Origin: Epibacterium ulvae | GTDB taxonomy: Bacteria; Pseudomonadota; Alphaproteobacteria; Rhodobacterales; Rhodobacteraceae | Assembly: GCF_900102795.1 (NCBI RefSeq) | Contig: NZ_FMWG01000009.1 | Coordinates: forward strand, 1-64,000 | Reading direction: 5' to 3' | Length of the DNA stretch: 64,000 nucleotides | Shown here: one piece after another, positions 8,633-17,049 of the stretch | Layout: each line of letters begins with the position of its first letter | How positions within the stretch are numbered: position 1 is the stretch's first letter | Notes under the pieces: generated by a model | Database searches by the model: none | Seen by the model: only the letters and a program-made list of their open reading frames with translations | Told to the model about the DNA's origin: nothing | Made by a program: the position numbers and the translations under genes

Positions 8633-8756
8633 CTCATCCAATCTGCGCGGACGAAACACAATAAGCCTCTCGCCTTTTCCACACATCGTTTGTGCGACAA
8701 GTAGTTTTCGCCGTGTTAAATCTACCGACAGGGGATACCTGAATCCATTCGGGCGC
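8628..8756 (+). pseudogene. Probable decayed yacG (DNA gyrase inhibitor / zinc-finger protein)
   Basis: Directly after the RNase G stop, one frame reads [10 protein letters not shown]-stop-ASR, aligning to the usual YacG start MTCPICxxET.xAYR. A shift of frame near 8671 continues PFPHIVCATSSFRRVKSTDRGYLNP, resembling PFCSxRCADxDLxRWLTxGYxIP. Of the four zinc cysteines in the family (CxxC...CxxxC), the first reads His and the third reads Pro; only two remain, with an in-frame stop and a frameshift. Position after RNase G also fits yacG. The resemblance is by eye across a degraded sequence, so the identification is tentative. Confidence 0.5.
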
Positions 8757-9187
8757 AGGACTTTCTGATAATTGTGAGAGCATGATCGCAACCTGTGATC
8801 CGTCTGGAGGATGTTGTCTCTGGGCTGTGATCGGAGCGCAATGACTGTGGTTCCCCCTGATTTTCAAACCTTGTTTCATTCGGCGGTTCCAGCATTGTCC
8901 GGCGATGCATTTCGTTGAGATGCTACACAAGGGGCCCAAAAAAGCCTTTTGATAGCATTTATGTCCGCTATTCTCTCTCTCGTTCAGCTTCTAATCAACG
9001 AGGCAGAGATCTAATGATGTACGAGTAATTTATGTTAGATGTCCGTTTTTAAACCATAATTTGAGTGAAAAATGACACTTAAAATTACGCGGAGTTTTCA
9101 TATTTACCGAGCGTCTCTTTAACGCATATTTAACGCAGAAATCAGATCACCTGATTAGCAATTCAATCAACTCAAGTGGATTTTTTG
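8757..9187. other. Non-coding stretch upstream of the rhodanese gene
   Basis: About 430 bp with no supportable gene on either strand. The part from about 8990 is AT-rich and probably carries the promoter of the following gene, but no clear -35/-10 pair can be singled out. Confidence 0.45.
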
Positions 9188-9595
9188 ATGAAAACCGTTT
9201 TCACTCTTGCTGCCTCGACCCTATTCGTTGCTTCCGCTGCTGTGGCTGAGGTTTCGCCAGAAACTGTTTCCGGCGCTGCAACTGTTGCCGTTGAAGCCGC
9301 TGCTGACCTGTTCAGTGAGGGCGCGAAATTTGTAGACGTTCGCAAAGATGCGGATATCGCAGAAACAGGTCGTATTCGCGGAGCAATTCACCTGAATTCT
9401 GATACTGAACTGACTGAAACTGCGCTAGCTGCACATGTGGGTCAAACTGATCCCGTTGTTTTTTACTGTAACGGCCATTCCTGCATGCGTTCTTCACAAG
9501 CCTCTGAAATGGCTGTGTCTTGGGGGTATACCAACGTGAAATATTTCCGTGATGGTTTCCCTGCTTGGTATGCTGCCGGTTTGCCAACTGAATAA
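9188..9595 (+). CDS. Periplasmic rhodanese-domain protein
   Basis: A 135-residue protein with a cleavable signal peptide (MKTVFTLAASTLFVASAAVA, cut near residue 20). The rest is a single rhodanese domain: KFVDVRKDADIAETGRIRGAIHL, then the active loop CNGHSC (Cys94 and Cys99), and KYFRDGFPAWYAAGLP at the end. The loop cysteine would carry a persulfide in sulfur transfer or cyanide detoxification. A GTG at 9176 is also in frame, but the ATG at 9188 starts the signal peptide cleanly and has GTGGA 8 bases upstream. It stands alone, with the chemoreceptor 53 bp downstream. Confidence 0.85.
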   Translation: MKTVFTLAASTLFVASAAVAEVSPETVSGAATVAVEAAADLFSEGAKFVDVRKDADIAETGRIRGAIHLNSDTELTETALAAHVGQTDPVVFYCNGHSCMRSSQASEMAVSWGYTNVKYFRDGFPAWYAAGLPTE

Positions 9596-9648
9596 CGACA
9601 AATTTAATTTCACCCTGTGCTCATACGCTTTTGGAAAGATAATTTGAA

Positions 9649-11427
9649 ATGACCAAGTCGGAAACGCCACGCGCGTTCAGCGGGATGTCTCTGTTTGTGA
9701 AATGCATGCTGTTGACGGTATTTTGTTCTCTCTCACTTGCTTTGATTCTCACATTGTCAAGCGAGTATGCGCAGAAAACGACAGTTGAGCATGGGGTGAA
9801 AAGTCTGGGCAGAACCATGACCGTTGAGGTCGCGTCAACGAGTGGTGGAATGATACGTTTTGCCAATATCGACCCTTTGATTGAACGGTTTGATGGCGTT
9901 CTCGCGCGTACTGAACAGCGTGCCACCTATGGTGTTGCTCTCAATAATGACGGTGACGTTTTAGTAGAAGTAGGGCAGGCTTCACCCGCGGATCAGGCCT
10001 ATCTTCGCAATGCAGCCATAAAAGCTTTTGAAAGCGGCGAACTGCAGCTTTCAGAAGATGGTCGATTTGCCACTGCTCCCTCCATGGTGGGAGTGGATGG
10101 TAGTAACATTGTTGGCTCCGTTGGTTTTATTTGGACGCCTGATGTGGATTTAGCTCTGCTGAAGAGACAGCGTCTCATGGCTTTGGTCCTGGCAACTGTG
10201 GCGTTTATAGGCTTGGCCGGTCTTACCGCTCTTGCGTTGCATCGTATCATGGGGATCCCGCTTAAATCGATTGACACGTCGATCACTGAAATTGCGGACG
10301 GTGACTATAGCCATTCGGATGCCTATACTGCCCGGGGAGATGATATTGGTCGTATTTCGCGCCATCTTGAACAGCTGAAAAGCCAGCTGAAGAAAGGGCG
10401 TGAAGCAGAAGCGGCCCGTATCGCGACACAGGACGAGCAAAAGGCAGTTGTGGTGAAATTGGCAGACCACCTGCATGGGCTTGCCGAGGGGAATTTGAAC
10501 AAAACCATCAAGACACCCTTTCCTGACAGTTATGAGCAACTGCGCCTGAATTTCAATGAAATGGTGACGCAAATGCGCACAATTATCAGTACAGCTGCGG
10601 ACAATTCTGCAAGCATTCAGGAAGGTGCTAAAAACATCAGCCAATCCTCGGATGAGTTGTCTCAACGTACTGAAAGCCAAGCTGCGACGTTGGAACAGAC
10701 TGCGGCTGCGTTGGATGAGTTGACAGCCAGTGTGCGTTCTGCTGCAGACGGAGCGCGTAGTGTCGAGAAAATCGTCAGCGAAGCCCGAGACGAAGCCCAC
10801 AATAGTGGTGAGGTCGTTCAAAACGCTGTGACAGCTATGACTGAGATCGAGCAAAGTTCCAGCCATATTTCTCAGATTATCAGCGTCATTGATGATATCG
10901 CTTTTCAGACCAATCTACTGGCGTTGAACGCAGGAGTTGAGGCCGCGCGTGCGGGGGAAGCGGGGCGAGGGTTCGCTGTGGTTGCATCCGAGGTTCGGGC
11001 GTTGGCTCAGCGGTCTTCTGACGCGGCAATGGAAATCAAAACACTGATCGGCTCCAGCTCGCAACAGGTTGAACGGGGTGTTGATCTTGTTGGTAAAGCT
11101 GGAGGTGCGCTGAATTCCATCGTGGAGCGTGTCGGGCATATCTCGTCCCTGATCAGCGAGATCGCGGAAGGAGCGGCTGAGCAATCAACTGGCCTCGCTG
11201 AGATCAACACCGGCATGATCCAATTGGATAAGGTCACCCAACAGAATGCTGCAATGGTAGAAGAGGCGACTGCGGCTAGTCATATGTTGGAATCTGATGC
11301 TGGCAAGCTTGGTCAGCTGGTGCGTCACTTCAATGTGGGAACCGCTGTTCCATCGCAATTGCCGATCACGCGTGGTGCCAAATCTGTGCCCTCGGCACCT
11401 ATGATAGCCAAAGTGGTCAATGGATGA
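9649..11427 (+). CDS. Methyl-accepting chemotaxis protein
   Basis: A 592-residue chemoreceptor: transmembrane segment 1 (about 15-37), a roughly 135-residue periplasmic sensor region of unknown ligand, transmembrane segment 2 (about 178-200), a HAMP domain ([19 protein letters not shown]...), a second HAMP-like segment ([11 protein letters not shown]), and the cytoplasmic signalling domain. The hairpin tip reads [36 protein letters not shown], the CheA/CheW contact. There is no CheR-docking pentapeptide at the C-terminus. No other chemotaxis genes are nearby. Confidence 0.95.
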   Translation: MTKSETPRAFSGMSLFVKCMLLTVFCSLSLALILTLSSEYAQKTTVEHGVKSLGRTMTVEVASTSGGMIRFANIDPLIERFDGVLARTEQRATYGVALNNDGDVLVEVGQASPADQAYLRNAAIKAFESGELQLSEDGRFATAPSMVGVDGSNIVGSVGFIWTPDVDLALLKRQRLMALVLATVAFIGLAGLTALALHRIMGIPLKSIDTSITEIADGDYSHSDAYTARGDDIGRISRHLEQLKSQLKKGREAEAARIATQDEQKAVVVKLADHLHGLAEGNLNKTIKTPFPDSYEQLRLNFNEMVTQMRTIISTAADNSASIQEGAKNISQSSDELSQRTESQAATLEQTAAALDELTASVRSAADGARSVEKIVSEARDEAHNSGEVVQNAVTAMTEIEQSSSHISQIISVIDDIAFQTNLLALNAGVEAARAGEAGRGFAVVASEVRALAQRSSDAAMEIKTLIGSSSQQVERGVDLVGKAGGALNSIVERVGHISSLISEIAEGAAEQSTGLAEINTGMIQLDKVTQQNAAMVEEATAASHMLESDAGKLGQLVRHFNVGTAVPSQLPITRGAKSVPSAPMIAKVVNG

Positions 11428-11430
11428 TAG

Positions 11431-11475
11431 CTGGCACGATGTATGAGTTATAGCCTCAACATAAAATCGTGCCAG
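11431..11475. repeat. Inverted repeat after the chemoreceptor gene
   Basis: CTGGCACGAT (11431-11440) and ATCGTGCCAG (11466-11475) are perfect 10-bp arms around a 25-base loop, starting 4 bases after the stop codon. There is no T-run after it, so it is either a weak terminator, an mRNA 3'-end stabiliser or a protein-binding site. Confidence 0.6.
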
Positions 11476-12163
11476 TCAGCCAAACCTCAAAGAAGGTAAG
11501 ACATTTCTGATAAGTTAAGCTTTTTGGAGGTGGTCACGTTGACAGAAGATCGAGGTGATTTCAAAACTGGAGCATAGCGATAAAAGGGACAACCCGTTCT
11601 ATATCTGATGGCGCTCATGGGATGGCACAGACGTACGTGCCGTTGCCCTGAAAGGTGGCAGGTCTCTTGCCCCTTTGCCTTGATACCTGTCGCATCTCTT
11701 AAGAGATGTAAAGTGAGCCTGTCACGGTTTGATGTTGTTCCAGTCGCTCGTTTCTCCCGCATGCGCCCGAACCTTCCAACCTGTTGGCCATCGTAAGCTC
11801 ATTTTTATAGCTGAGTTTCAACTGTTTCATCAGGATCTTTTTATTTACGAGGCAATTCTACTTTTAGGTATCTGAAATTGCGCGTGGATTAACTAAGTTT
11901 TCGTTCTAATTTTACATTATCAAAGGCTTTAAGGGAGTATTTGCTTTGCAGTTTTTCATTATCCATTGTTGATGCTTTTGCAAAAATGCAGAGGATGTGA
12001 GGTAAAATAAATAGGGGACAGGATAAGTGGCTTCCACATTTCGGCGTATAAATGCCGGTATTGTTGAAAGAGAGAATTAACCTATTTTATTACGTGCATC
12101 CTCTTAATTTTTGCCTCATAGACAAGGGGAGTGAAATATCAGTTTGTGTGTATGGGAAGAAAT
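11476..12163. other. AT-rich non-coding stretch before the H-NS-like gene
   Basis: Nearly 700 bp without a supportable gene. From about 11800 on, the sequence becomes markedly AT-rich compared with its surroundings and runs up to the H-NS-type gene. It may hold that gene's promoter and binding sites for its own product. No tRNA or clear sRNA terminator was found. Confidence 0.5.
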
Positions 12164-12481
12164 ATGTCCATCAATTTGTCGAACCTCTCCAGAATGGAAC
12201 TTTTAAAACTTCGGGAAGATGTTGAAGCTGCTCTCGAAGCCGCTGAAATTCGCGAAAGAAATGAAGCGCTGAAAGCTGCGCAAGATGCAGCCGCTCAGTT
12301 TGGGTTCTCGTTAGATGAAATTACCCAAATTTCCCAAAGTCTTCAGAAAAAAGCGAAATCTAAACCCAAGTATCGTAATCCAACCAATCCAGAGGAAACT
12401 TGGAGTGGACGTGGACGTAAGCCACAGTGGGTTCATGAAGCGCTTACAGCAGGTGCAGATATTTCAGATTTAGAAATTTAA
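12164..12481 (+). CDS. H-NS-family (HvrA-like) nucleoid-associated protein
   Basis: A 105-residue H-NS-family protein. The N-terminal half is a helical oligomerisation region (LSRMELLKLREDVEAALEAAEIRERNEALKAAQDAAA). The C-terminal DNA-binding motif reads YRNPTNPEETWSGRGRKPQWVHEAL, matching the H-NS consensus. Alphaproteobacterial members such as HvrA regulate photosynthesis or other genes. The start at 12164 has GGAAGA 3 bases upstream; the earlier in-frame ATGs would add unconserved residues. It probably binds curved AT-rich DNA, perhaps including its own unusually AT-rich upstream region. Confidence 0.9.
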   Translation: MSINLSNLSRMELLKLREDVEAALEAAEIRERNEALKAAQDAAAQFGFSLDEITQISQSLQKKAKSKPKYRNPTNPEETWSGRGRKPQWVHEALTAGADISDLEI

Positions 12482-12502
12482 TTTCTGTGTGGTAGGTGTC
12501 TT

Positions 12503-13207
12503 ATGACAATCCATATCGGTGCTAAGCCCGGAGAAATTGCTGAAACAGTTCTTTTACCTGGTGATCCATATCGGGCAAAGTGGGCAGCTGAAACGTTTCT
12601 AGACAATGTTTCACTGGTCAATGATGTCCGTGGTATGCTGGGTTATACTGGAACTTGGAATGGTAACGCTGTTACGATCCAAGGGAGCGGTATGGGAATG
12701 CCGTCACTGTCGATCTATGCAAATGAGCTGATCAAAGATTTTGGCGCTAGAACGCTTATCCGTATTGGGTCATGCGGTGGTATGCAGGCACATGTAAACG
12801 TGCGCGATATTATCCTGGCGATGACTGCAACCACTGTTGGATCACCATCGCAGAGCATTTTCAAAGAGGTGAATTTTGCCCCCTGTGCGAATTGGGGGCT
12901 GCTGCAGGCAGCCGCAAAGGCCTCTCAGTCTATAGATGTGACGACACATGTTGGCGGTATTTATTCGTCAGATACATTTTATGCGGAACGCCCGGATCTG
13001 GATGAGCAGATGGTGCGTCACGGGATACTTGGCGTCGAGATGGAAGCCGCTGAACTCTACACGCTTGCGGCGCGCTATGGGTGTCGCTCTCTGGCGGTGC
13101 TAACGGTTTCAGACCACTTGCAAACAGGTGAGGCACTGCCCTCCGACCAGCGCGAAAGAAGCTTTGGTGATATGGTTGAGATTGCCTTGAAAGCGGCGTT
13201 CGCTTGA
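12503..13207 (+). CDS. deoD: Purine nucleoside phosphorylase, DeoD type
   Basis: A 234-residue hexameric-type PNP. Visible motifs are [21 protein letters not shown] (residues 61-70, phosphate site), [19 protein letters not shown] (177-186, ribose binding) and TVSDH with catalytic Asp204. It cleaves purine ribo- and deoxyribonucleosides with phosphate to base plus pentose-1-phosphate, in cytoplasmic purine salvage. It lies 21 bp after the H-NS-like gene, so the two may be co-transcribed, although their functions are unrelated. Confidence 0.95.
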   Translation: MTIHIGAKPGEIAETVLLPGDPYRAKWAAETFLDNVSLVNDVRGMLGYTGTWNGNAVTIQGSGMGMPSLSIYANELIKDFGARTLIRIGSCGGMQAHVNVRDIILAMTATTVGSPSQSIFKEVNFAPCANWGLLQAAAKASQSIDVTTHVGGIYSSDTFYAERPDLDEQMVRHGILGVEMEAAELYTLAARYGCRSLAVLTVSDHLQTGEALPSDQRERSFGDMVEIALKAAFA

Positions 13208-13231
13208 TTGAGCTAACGCCGCGTTGTCATT

Positions 13232-13258
13232 AAAAGGCCCCGTTTAGGGGCCTTTTAT
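13232..13258. terminator. Bidirectional terminator between deoD and the DUF1989 gene
   Basis: AAAAGGCCCC-GTTTA-GGGGCCTTTT is a perfect hairpin with A/T runs on both sides, placed between two convergent genes. It overlaps the stop codon region of the minus-strand gene. Confidence 0.9.
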
Positions 13259-14124
13259 CTACCATGGCTGCGGTCATATGCGTTGCGAGGTGGGTTGCAC
13301 CAATCTTTTAACGCCTCTTGAGATGGAGCAAAGATTTCAACCAACAAAGGGTAGCAGGCTGCGACATCGCTGGAATGTTCGCTTGAACAATCGCCTCCGG
13401 GGCAGGCGCTAAGGGCGCCAAGCAGGTCGATTTCCGCAAAGAATTCCAGATAATCCCCGACACGGACAGGGCTGGCTTTCATGAAGTATTGGCCCGTATC
13501 ACGCGTAAATCCTGTACACATAAAGACATTTAAAACATCGTGTACATGTGGCTCTGCATCAAAGAGCGGCACGCCCAAATGATCGGCCAAAGCGCGAGTC
13601 AGATTAGAGTGGCAGCAATGATGGTATTGAGACCCCGCCAGAAGATTACCCGTATATGGATCACATCTGGTGCCAATGACATCATGCACGGATCCCCCGT
13701 ATTCATCGATGCCATACCAATTTAACGTATCATCTACGATGGTCGCCATGGGTCGAAGGTGTGGAAGACTGCTCCACAGGCGCTCACCAGTTGTTACATG
13801 GGTGCCATGCAGTGCACGCGTCTTTCCTGAGAAAAACCGCTCGCTCAAATCCTGAGCGTTCCAGAGGTTGAGATCTCCAACCTGAGGGCCTTCGACAGAT
13901 GTAATACGAAAAAAATGGCCTGCAGGCACAGTAAAGCTTGCTGCATCTCGGGCCGGGACAATGACCTCTGCTGTTTTTTTGGCACCGTTACGCAGACTGC
14001 GGTAAAACTTTAAATTAGGTTTGGGCAGGGCCTCATTGGGATAGCAGATCACTGGCGCAACAGAGCGGCGGACAGCGGCGTCAGCCGGTTCTATCGCCGT
14101 ATTGCTTTGTTCTTTTGGACACAT
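13255..14124 (-). CDS. DUF1989 (urea carboxylase-associated family) protein
   Basis: A 289-residue protein of the DUF1989 family. Conserved stretches include FTVPAGHFFRITSVEGPQVGDLNLWNA, TRALHGTHVTTGERLWSS, PMATIVDD, a YHHCCHSNL segment and VGDYLEFFAEIDLLGALSACPGGDC. The many His and Cys residues suggest a metal site. Paired DUF1989 proteins encoded beside urea carboxylase form a carboxyguanidine deiminase, but this one is single and sits 57 bp downstream of an ornithine decarboxylase gene on the same strand. That context suggests work on an amidine or polyamine-related compound; this is inference, and the substrate is unknown. Confidence 0.8.
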   Translation of the reverse strand: MCPKEQSNTAIEPADAAVRRSVAPVICYPNEALPKPNLKFYRSLRNGAKKTAEVIVPARDAASFTVPAGHFFRITSVEGPQVGDLNLWNAQDLSERFFSGKTRALHGTHVTTGERLWSSLPHLRPMATIVDDTLNWYGIDEYGGSVHDVIGTRCDPYTGNLLAGSQYHHCCHSNLTRALADHLGVPLFDAEPHVHDVLNVFMCTGFTRDTGQYFMKASPVRVGDYLEFFAEIDLLGALSACPGGDCSSEHSSDVAACYPLLVEIFAPSQEALKDWCNPPRNAYDRSHGR

Positions 14125-14181
14125 GGACGATGGCCTCCTTTTTTGTCTAAGGAAACCGATGCTTGTGCTGATAGCAAGATT

Positions 14182-15345
14182 TTAGATGACTATCACGTCA
14201 AGTGGTGGGAACCCATTGAAACCAACTGATGCATAAGTAGACGTATATGCGCCGCATGCATGAATTACGATGCGATCGCCGCCTGTTAACCCTAAGGGCA
14301 ATTGATAGGGGTGTCGTTCATAGAGAACATCGGCACTGTCGCAGGAAGGCCCAGCCAGCACACAAGGCCCCATTGGTTCATGGTCGCGTTCTGTTGTGAT
14401 CGGATAACGGATCGCTTCTCCCATGGTTTCCGCGAGACCGGAAAACATCCCAATATCAAGATAGACCCAACGATACAGATCTTCGTTGTGTTTGCGCGAT
14501 GTCAACAAAACTTCAGCTGCGATCGCTCCGGCTTCTGCAACAAGACCACGGCCAGGTTCCGCCATGATGTCTGGAACATCTGGGAACCGGCTGTGTACAT
14601 GTTCCATCACAGCACGTGCATAGGGTTCTGCATCTGCGTTGTGATTTGCATAGCTTGCCGGAAAACCACCCCCAATATTTAACAGACGAAGCCCAAAACC
14701 TTCGGATTTTGCCTGATGCCAGACATCGGCGACTTGGTCTAATGTTTCACACCACATCGCAGGGTCGCGCGTTTGCGAGCCCACATGAAAGGAAAGCCCT
14801 TCGATCTGCAGGCCAAGCGTTTTCGCTTTGTGCATCAATGACAGTGCCATTTCAGGTGCGCACCCAAATTTGCGGCTGAGCGGCCAATCGGCACCGGTCG
14901 ACAGGCCAAGTAAACGCAGACACACATTTGCACCGGGCGCATGTGTTGCGATTTTTTCCAGCTCTTCGTCTGCGTCTGCAGCAAAATGTTTGATGCCAAT
15001 TTCATGGGCAAAAGCAATGTCTGCAGGGCGTTTGATCGTATTGCCAAAAGAAATCCGAGCAACGCAGGCTCCGGCGGCAAGACAGGCCTCAATTTCAGAT
15101 CGGCTGGCCGCATCAAAACCACAACCAGCCTTTGCAAGCACTTCTAGGATTTCTGGTGCGGGATTGGCCTTCACAGCGTAGTGAATACGGGCTTTGCCCA
15201 AACCTCGGGCGAGTGCCCGATATCGCGCAACAACAGCATTCTTATCGACCACCAAGGTTGGGCGGTCGAATTTTGTCTGAGAGATATATGAAAGGTGACG
15301 AGGTAAAGTTTCAGGGGCGGTCTGCCCTGCAGCATCTGCTGTCAT
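14182..15345 (-). CDS. Ornithine decarboxylase, alanine-racemase-fold (type III PLP)
   Basis: A 387-residue PLP decarboxylase of the eukaryotic-type ODC/DAP decarboxylase fold. Lys59 in HYAVKANP should bind PLP; other motifs are FDAASRSEIE, LSFHVGSQ, NIGGGFP, MAEPGRGLVAEAG, the catalytic Cys in GPSCDSADVLYE, and GAYTSTYASVGFNGFPPL. It converts ornithine to putrescine; lysine may also be used. I chose the start MTADAAG at 15345, which has GGAG 6 bases upstream; two earlier ATGs exist. A DUF1989 gene follows on the same strand. The long leader before it is probably a regulatory RNA. Confidence 0.92.
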   Translation of the reverse strand: MTADAAGQTAPETLPRHLSYISQTKFDRPTLVVDKNAVVARYRALARGLGKARIHYAVKANPAPEILEVLAKAGCGFDAASRSEIEACLAAGACVARISFGNTIKRPADIAFAHEIGIKHFAADADEELEKIATHAPGANVCLRLLGLSTGADWPLSRKFGCAPEMALSLMHKAKTLGLQIEGLSFHVGSQTRDPAMWCETLDQVADVWHQAKSEGFGLRLLNIGGGFPASYANHNADAEPYARAVMEHVHSRFPDVPDIMAEPGRGLVAEAGAIAAEVLLTSRKHNEDLYRWVYLDIGMFSGLAETMGEAIRYPITTERDHEPMGPCVLAGPSCDSADVLYERHPYQLPLGLTGGDRIVIHACGAYTSTYASVGFNGFPPLDVIVI

Positions 15346-15500
15346 GGTCATCTCCAAAAGACCCGGCCATATATGACCGCTCAGTTCCATCAGAGACGTT
15401 ACCGTCGCTACGTAACCTTAGGGGAGTAAGCCCTTTCGACAGAGGCGCGTGCGTTGGCGTCTTGCGCGCGGTATCAGTCAATCCAGTCCACAAATCAAGC
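15346..15500 (-). promoter_or_regulatory. Candidate speF leader RNA upstream of ornithine decarboxylase
   Basis: The minus-strand leader immediately before the decarboxylase gene is GC-rich and structured. Hairpins visible include GGTTAC...GTAACG (about 15397-15417) and GGTCATATATGGCC (15366-15379) just before the GGAG ribosome binding site, where it could hide or expose translation initiation. The speF RNA motif is known upstream of alphaproteobacterial ornithine decarboxylases. Assignment rests on location and foldability; the consensus was not scored. Confidence 0.5.
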
Positions 15501-15592
15501 GATTTTTTGCAAAGTGAATATCGCTGACCAAGGAATGCTAATTTTTATCGGCGCCGTTAGTTGAAAAGGGGTTCGGTATTACGCCCACGTTT

Positions 15593-15787
15593 CTAACGCG
15601 AGGGCGCGCGCAAACAGTCTTTTGGTGGATCCATACCGGATTTGGTTGCGCCACAATAAAGGCAGCTCCATTGACCTTTTGATCGGTTTTGTCGCCAGCG
15701 GCAATTCCGGGTGAGTGTGGTTGAGGTGTGCTTCCACCACAGATAGGCTAAAACGCCAAACAATAAGAGTAAAAGTAAGAGAGGCAT
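15593..15787 (-). CDS. Small membrane-anchored zinc-ribbon-like protein of unknown function
   Basis: A 64-residue protein: a hydrophobic N-terminal segment (MPLLLLLLLFGVLAYLWW), then TLTRNCRWRQNRSKGQWSCLYCGATKSGMDPPKDCLR. Three cysteines in a WxCxxCGA arrangement plus two others suggest a small zinc ribbon facing the cytoplasm. I do not know a function. Base usage looks like neighbouring genes, and the composition (membrane anchor plus ribbon) is better than the overlapping frame at 15579-15821. It lies between the decarboxylase leader and an EamA transporter. Confidence 0.6.
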   Translation of the reverse strand: MPLLLLLLLFGVLAYLWWKHTSTTLTRNCRWRQNRSKGQWSCLYCGATKSGMDPPKDCLRAPSR

Positions 15788-15935
15788 ATAATTGCCTATG
15801 CCTCTCGAATTTGGATCTCAACCCTTTTTACGACGAAAGGGAGTTTAACGGAGCCATCTTGCAAAACCCGTCGTTTGCGATTGAGGATTATTGATAGGCC
15901 TCCTTTGGGAGGCATCATGTCCTCGGCGTTATGTA

Positions 15936-16892
15936 TTAAGATTCTAAGTTTTTTTGCTGTTTGCGTCGCAGCGCAAGAGAGATGCTGAAGCTTCCCGGAG
16001 AGAGACCACGTGATCGGCTGCGCAAAACAGGGGTGTGTTCTGAGCGATTGCCAAACGCTTCACGTGCAATGATGAAGAGGCCGCTGAACACAATGATCGC
16101 TGATCCCAATAAGGTGTAGAGATCTACGATTTCGCCAAACAGAATGTAGCCAAAGCCCATCGCCCACAAAATCTGGGAATATTGCATAGGCGCGACAAAA
16201 GCCGCTTCGCCAACCGTATAGGCGTAGACCATCATCAAGGTGGCAGCGAACCCAAAGAAAGCCACGATACCGATACCGCCCAAATGGATCAGTTGCATGG
16301 GCTCATAGACAAAGATCAAGGCAACCCCGCTCAGAACAACGTTAAGCAACAGCGGATACAGCATCAGGACCACGTGGCGTTCTTCACGCCCGATCTTGCG
16401 CACGGTAATAGACTGTAACGCGTTAGACAGTGCGGCGGCTATTCCGAAAAAATGCCCCCAGGACAAAGGGCTTGAGCCGGGGCGTACAACAACCAAGACA
16501 CCACATAATCCAATTGCGACCGCGATGAGCCGTGGCGCACCAACCTTCTCTTTAAGGACGGGAATTGAGAGCAAGGTGATCAAGAGTGGCGTCGCAAACA
16601 ACAAGGCGTAAGCCTGTGCCAGAGGCAGCAAGATGAACGCAAAGAAGGCACAAGCCGGAGAGATCATCGCACAGATGGATCGCAATGTGACCCACCAGGG
16701 ATGAACTGGACGTAGATTCCCCGGTGTTGGATCCTGAACCATCATCATCGTCAACAATGGAAAGGACATGAGACTGCTGAAGAAGATGATTTGGAGAGGG
16801 GAGAAGGCCTCACCAAGATATTTGACCACGACGTCGTGTGAGGAGAATAAACCAAACGCCAAGAGGGCAATGAATGCTGCTTTGATATTCAT
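15936..16892 (-). CDS. EamA/DMT-family transporter
   Basis: A 318-residue inner-membrane protein with about ten hydrophobic segments forming two EamA repeats; it starts MNIKAAFIALLAFGLFSSHDVVVKYLG, typical of the drug/metabolite transporter family. The second repeat contains FVAPMQYSQILWAMGFGYILFGEIVDLYTLLGSAIIVFSGLFII. The substrate cannot be inferred. It is a single gene downstream of leuB on the same strand, separated by the leuB terminator. The last 40 residues are a basic hydrophilic tail. Confidence 0.9.
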   Translation of the reverse strand: MNIKAAFIALLAFGLFSSHDVVVKYLGEAFSPLQIIFFSSLMSFPLLTMMMVQDPTPGNLRPVHPWWVTLRSICAMISPACAFFAFILLPLAQAYALLFATPLLITLLSIPVLKEKVGAPRLIAVAIGLCGVLVVVRPGSSPLSWGHFFGIAAALSNALQSITVRKIGREERHVVLMLYPLLLNVVLSGVALIFVYEPMQLIHLGGIGIVAFFGFAATLMMVYAYTVGEAAFVAPMQYSQILWAMGFGYILFGEIVDLYTLLGSAIIVFSGLFIIAREAFGNRSEHTPVLRSRSRGLSPGSFSISLALRRKQQKNLES

Positions 16893-16974
16893 GGGGTATA
16901 CCTTTGCGGGGGAAGAGAGGTGCCCGCGTTAGCGCTAGCCATAGAATAAAGATGAATTTGGTCAAGTGGCAAAA

Positions 16975-17007
16975 AAAAGCCCCGCGCTTTCAGGCGAGGC
17001 TTTTACA
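16975..17007 (-). terminator. Terminator after leuB
   Basis: Read on the minus strand, AAAAGCCTCGCC-TGAAA-GCGCGGGGCTTTTTTT forms a stem followed by a T-run, 42 bases after the leuB stop codon. Confidence 0.8.
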
Positions 17008-17049
17008 ATAAATTCACATAGCACGCTGCCGAATTAGGCAAACACCTGC

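Noticed and set aside
11487-11796. Short frames in the gap before the H-NS-like gene
   Set aside because: No start signals and no resemblance; both strands have comparable frames, as expected by chance.
15579-15821. 80-residue frame overlapping the small membrane/zinc-ribbon gene
   Set aside because: The overlapping 64-residue frame has a clear membrane anchor and Cys motif, so the longer frame is probably a shadow.
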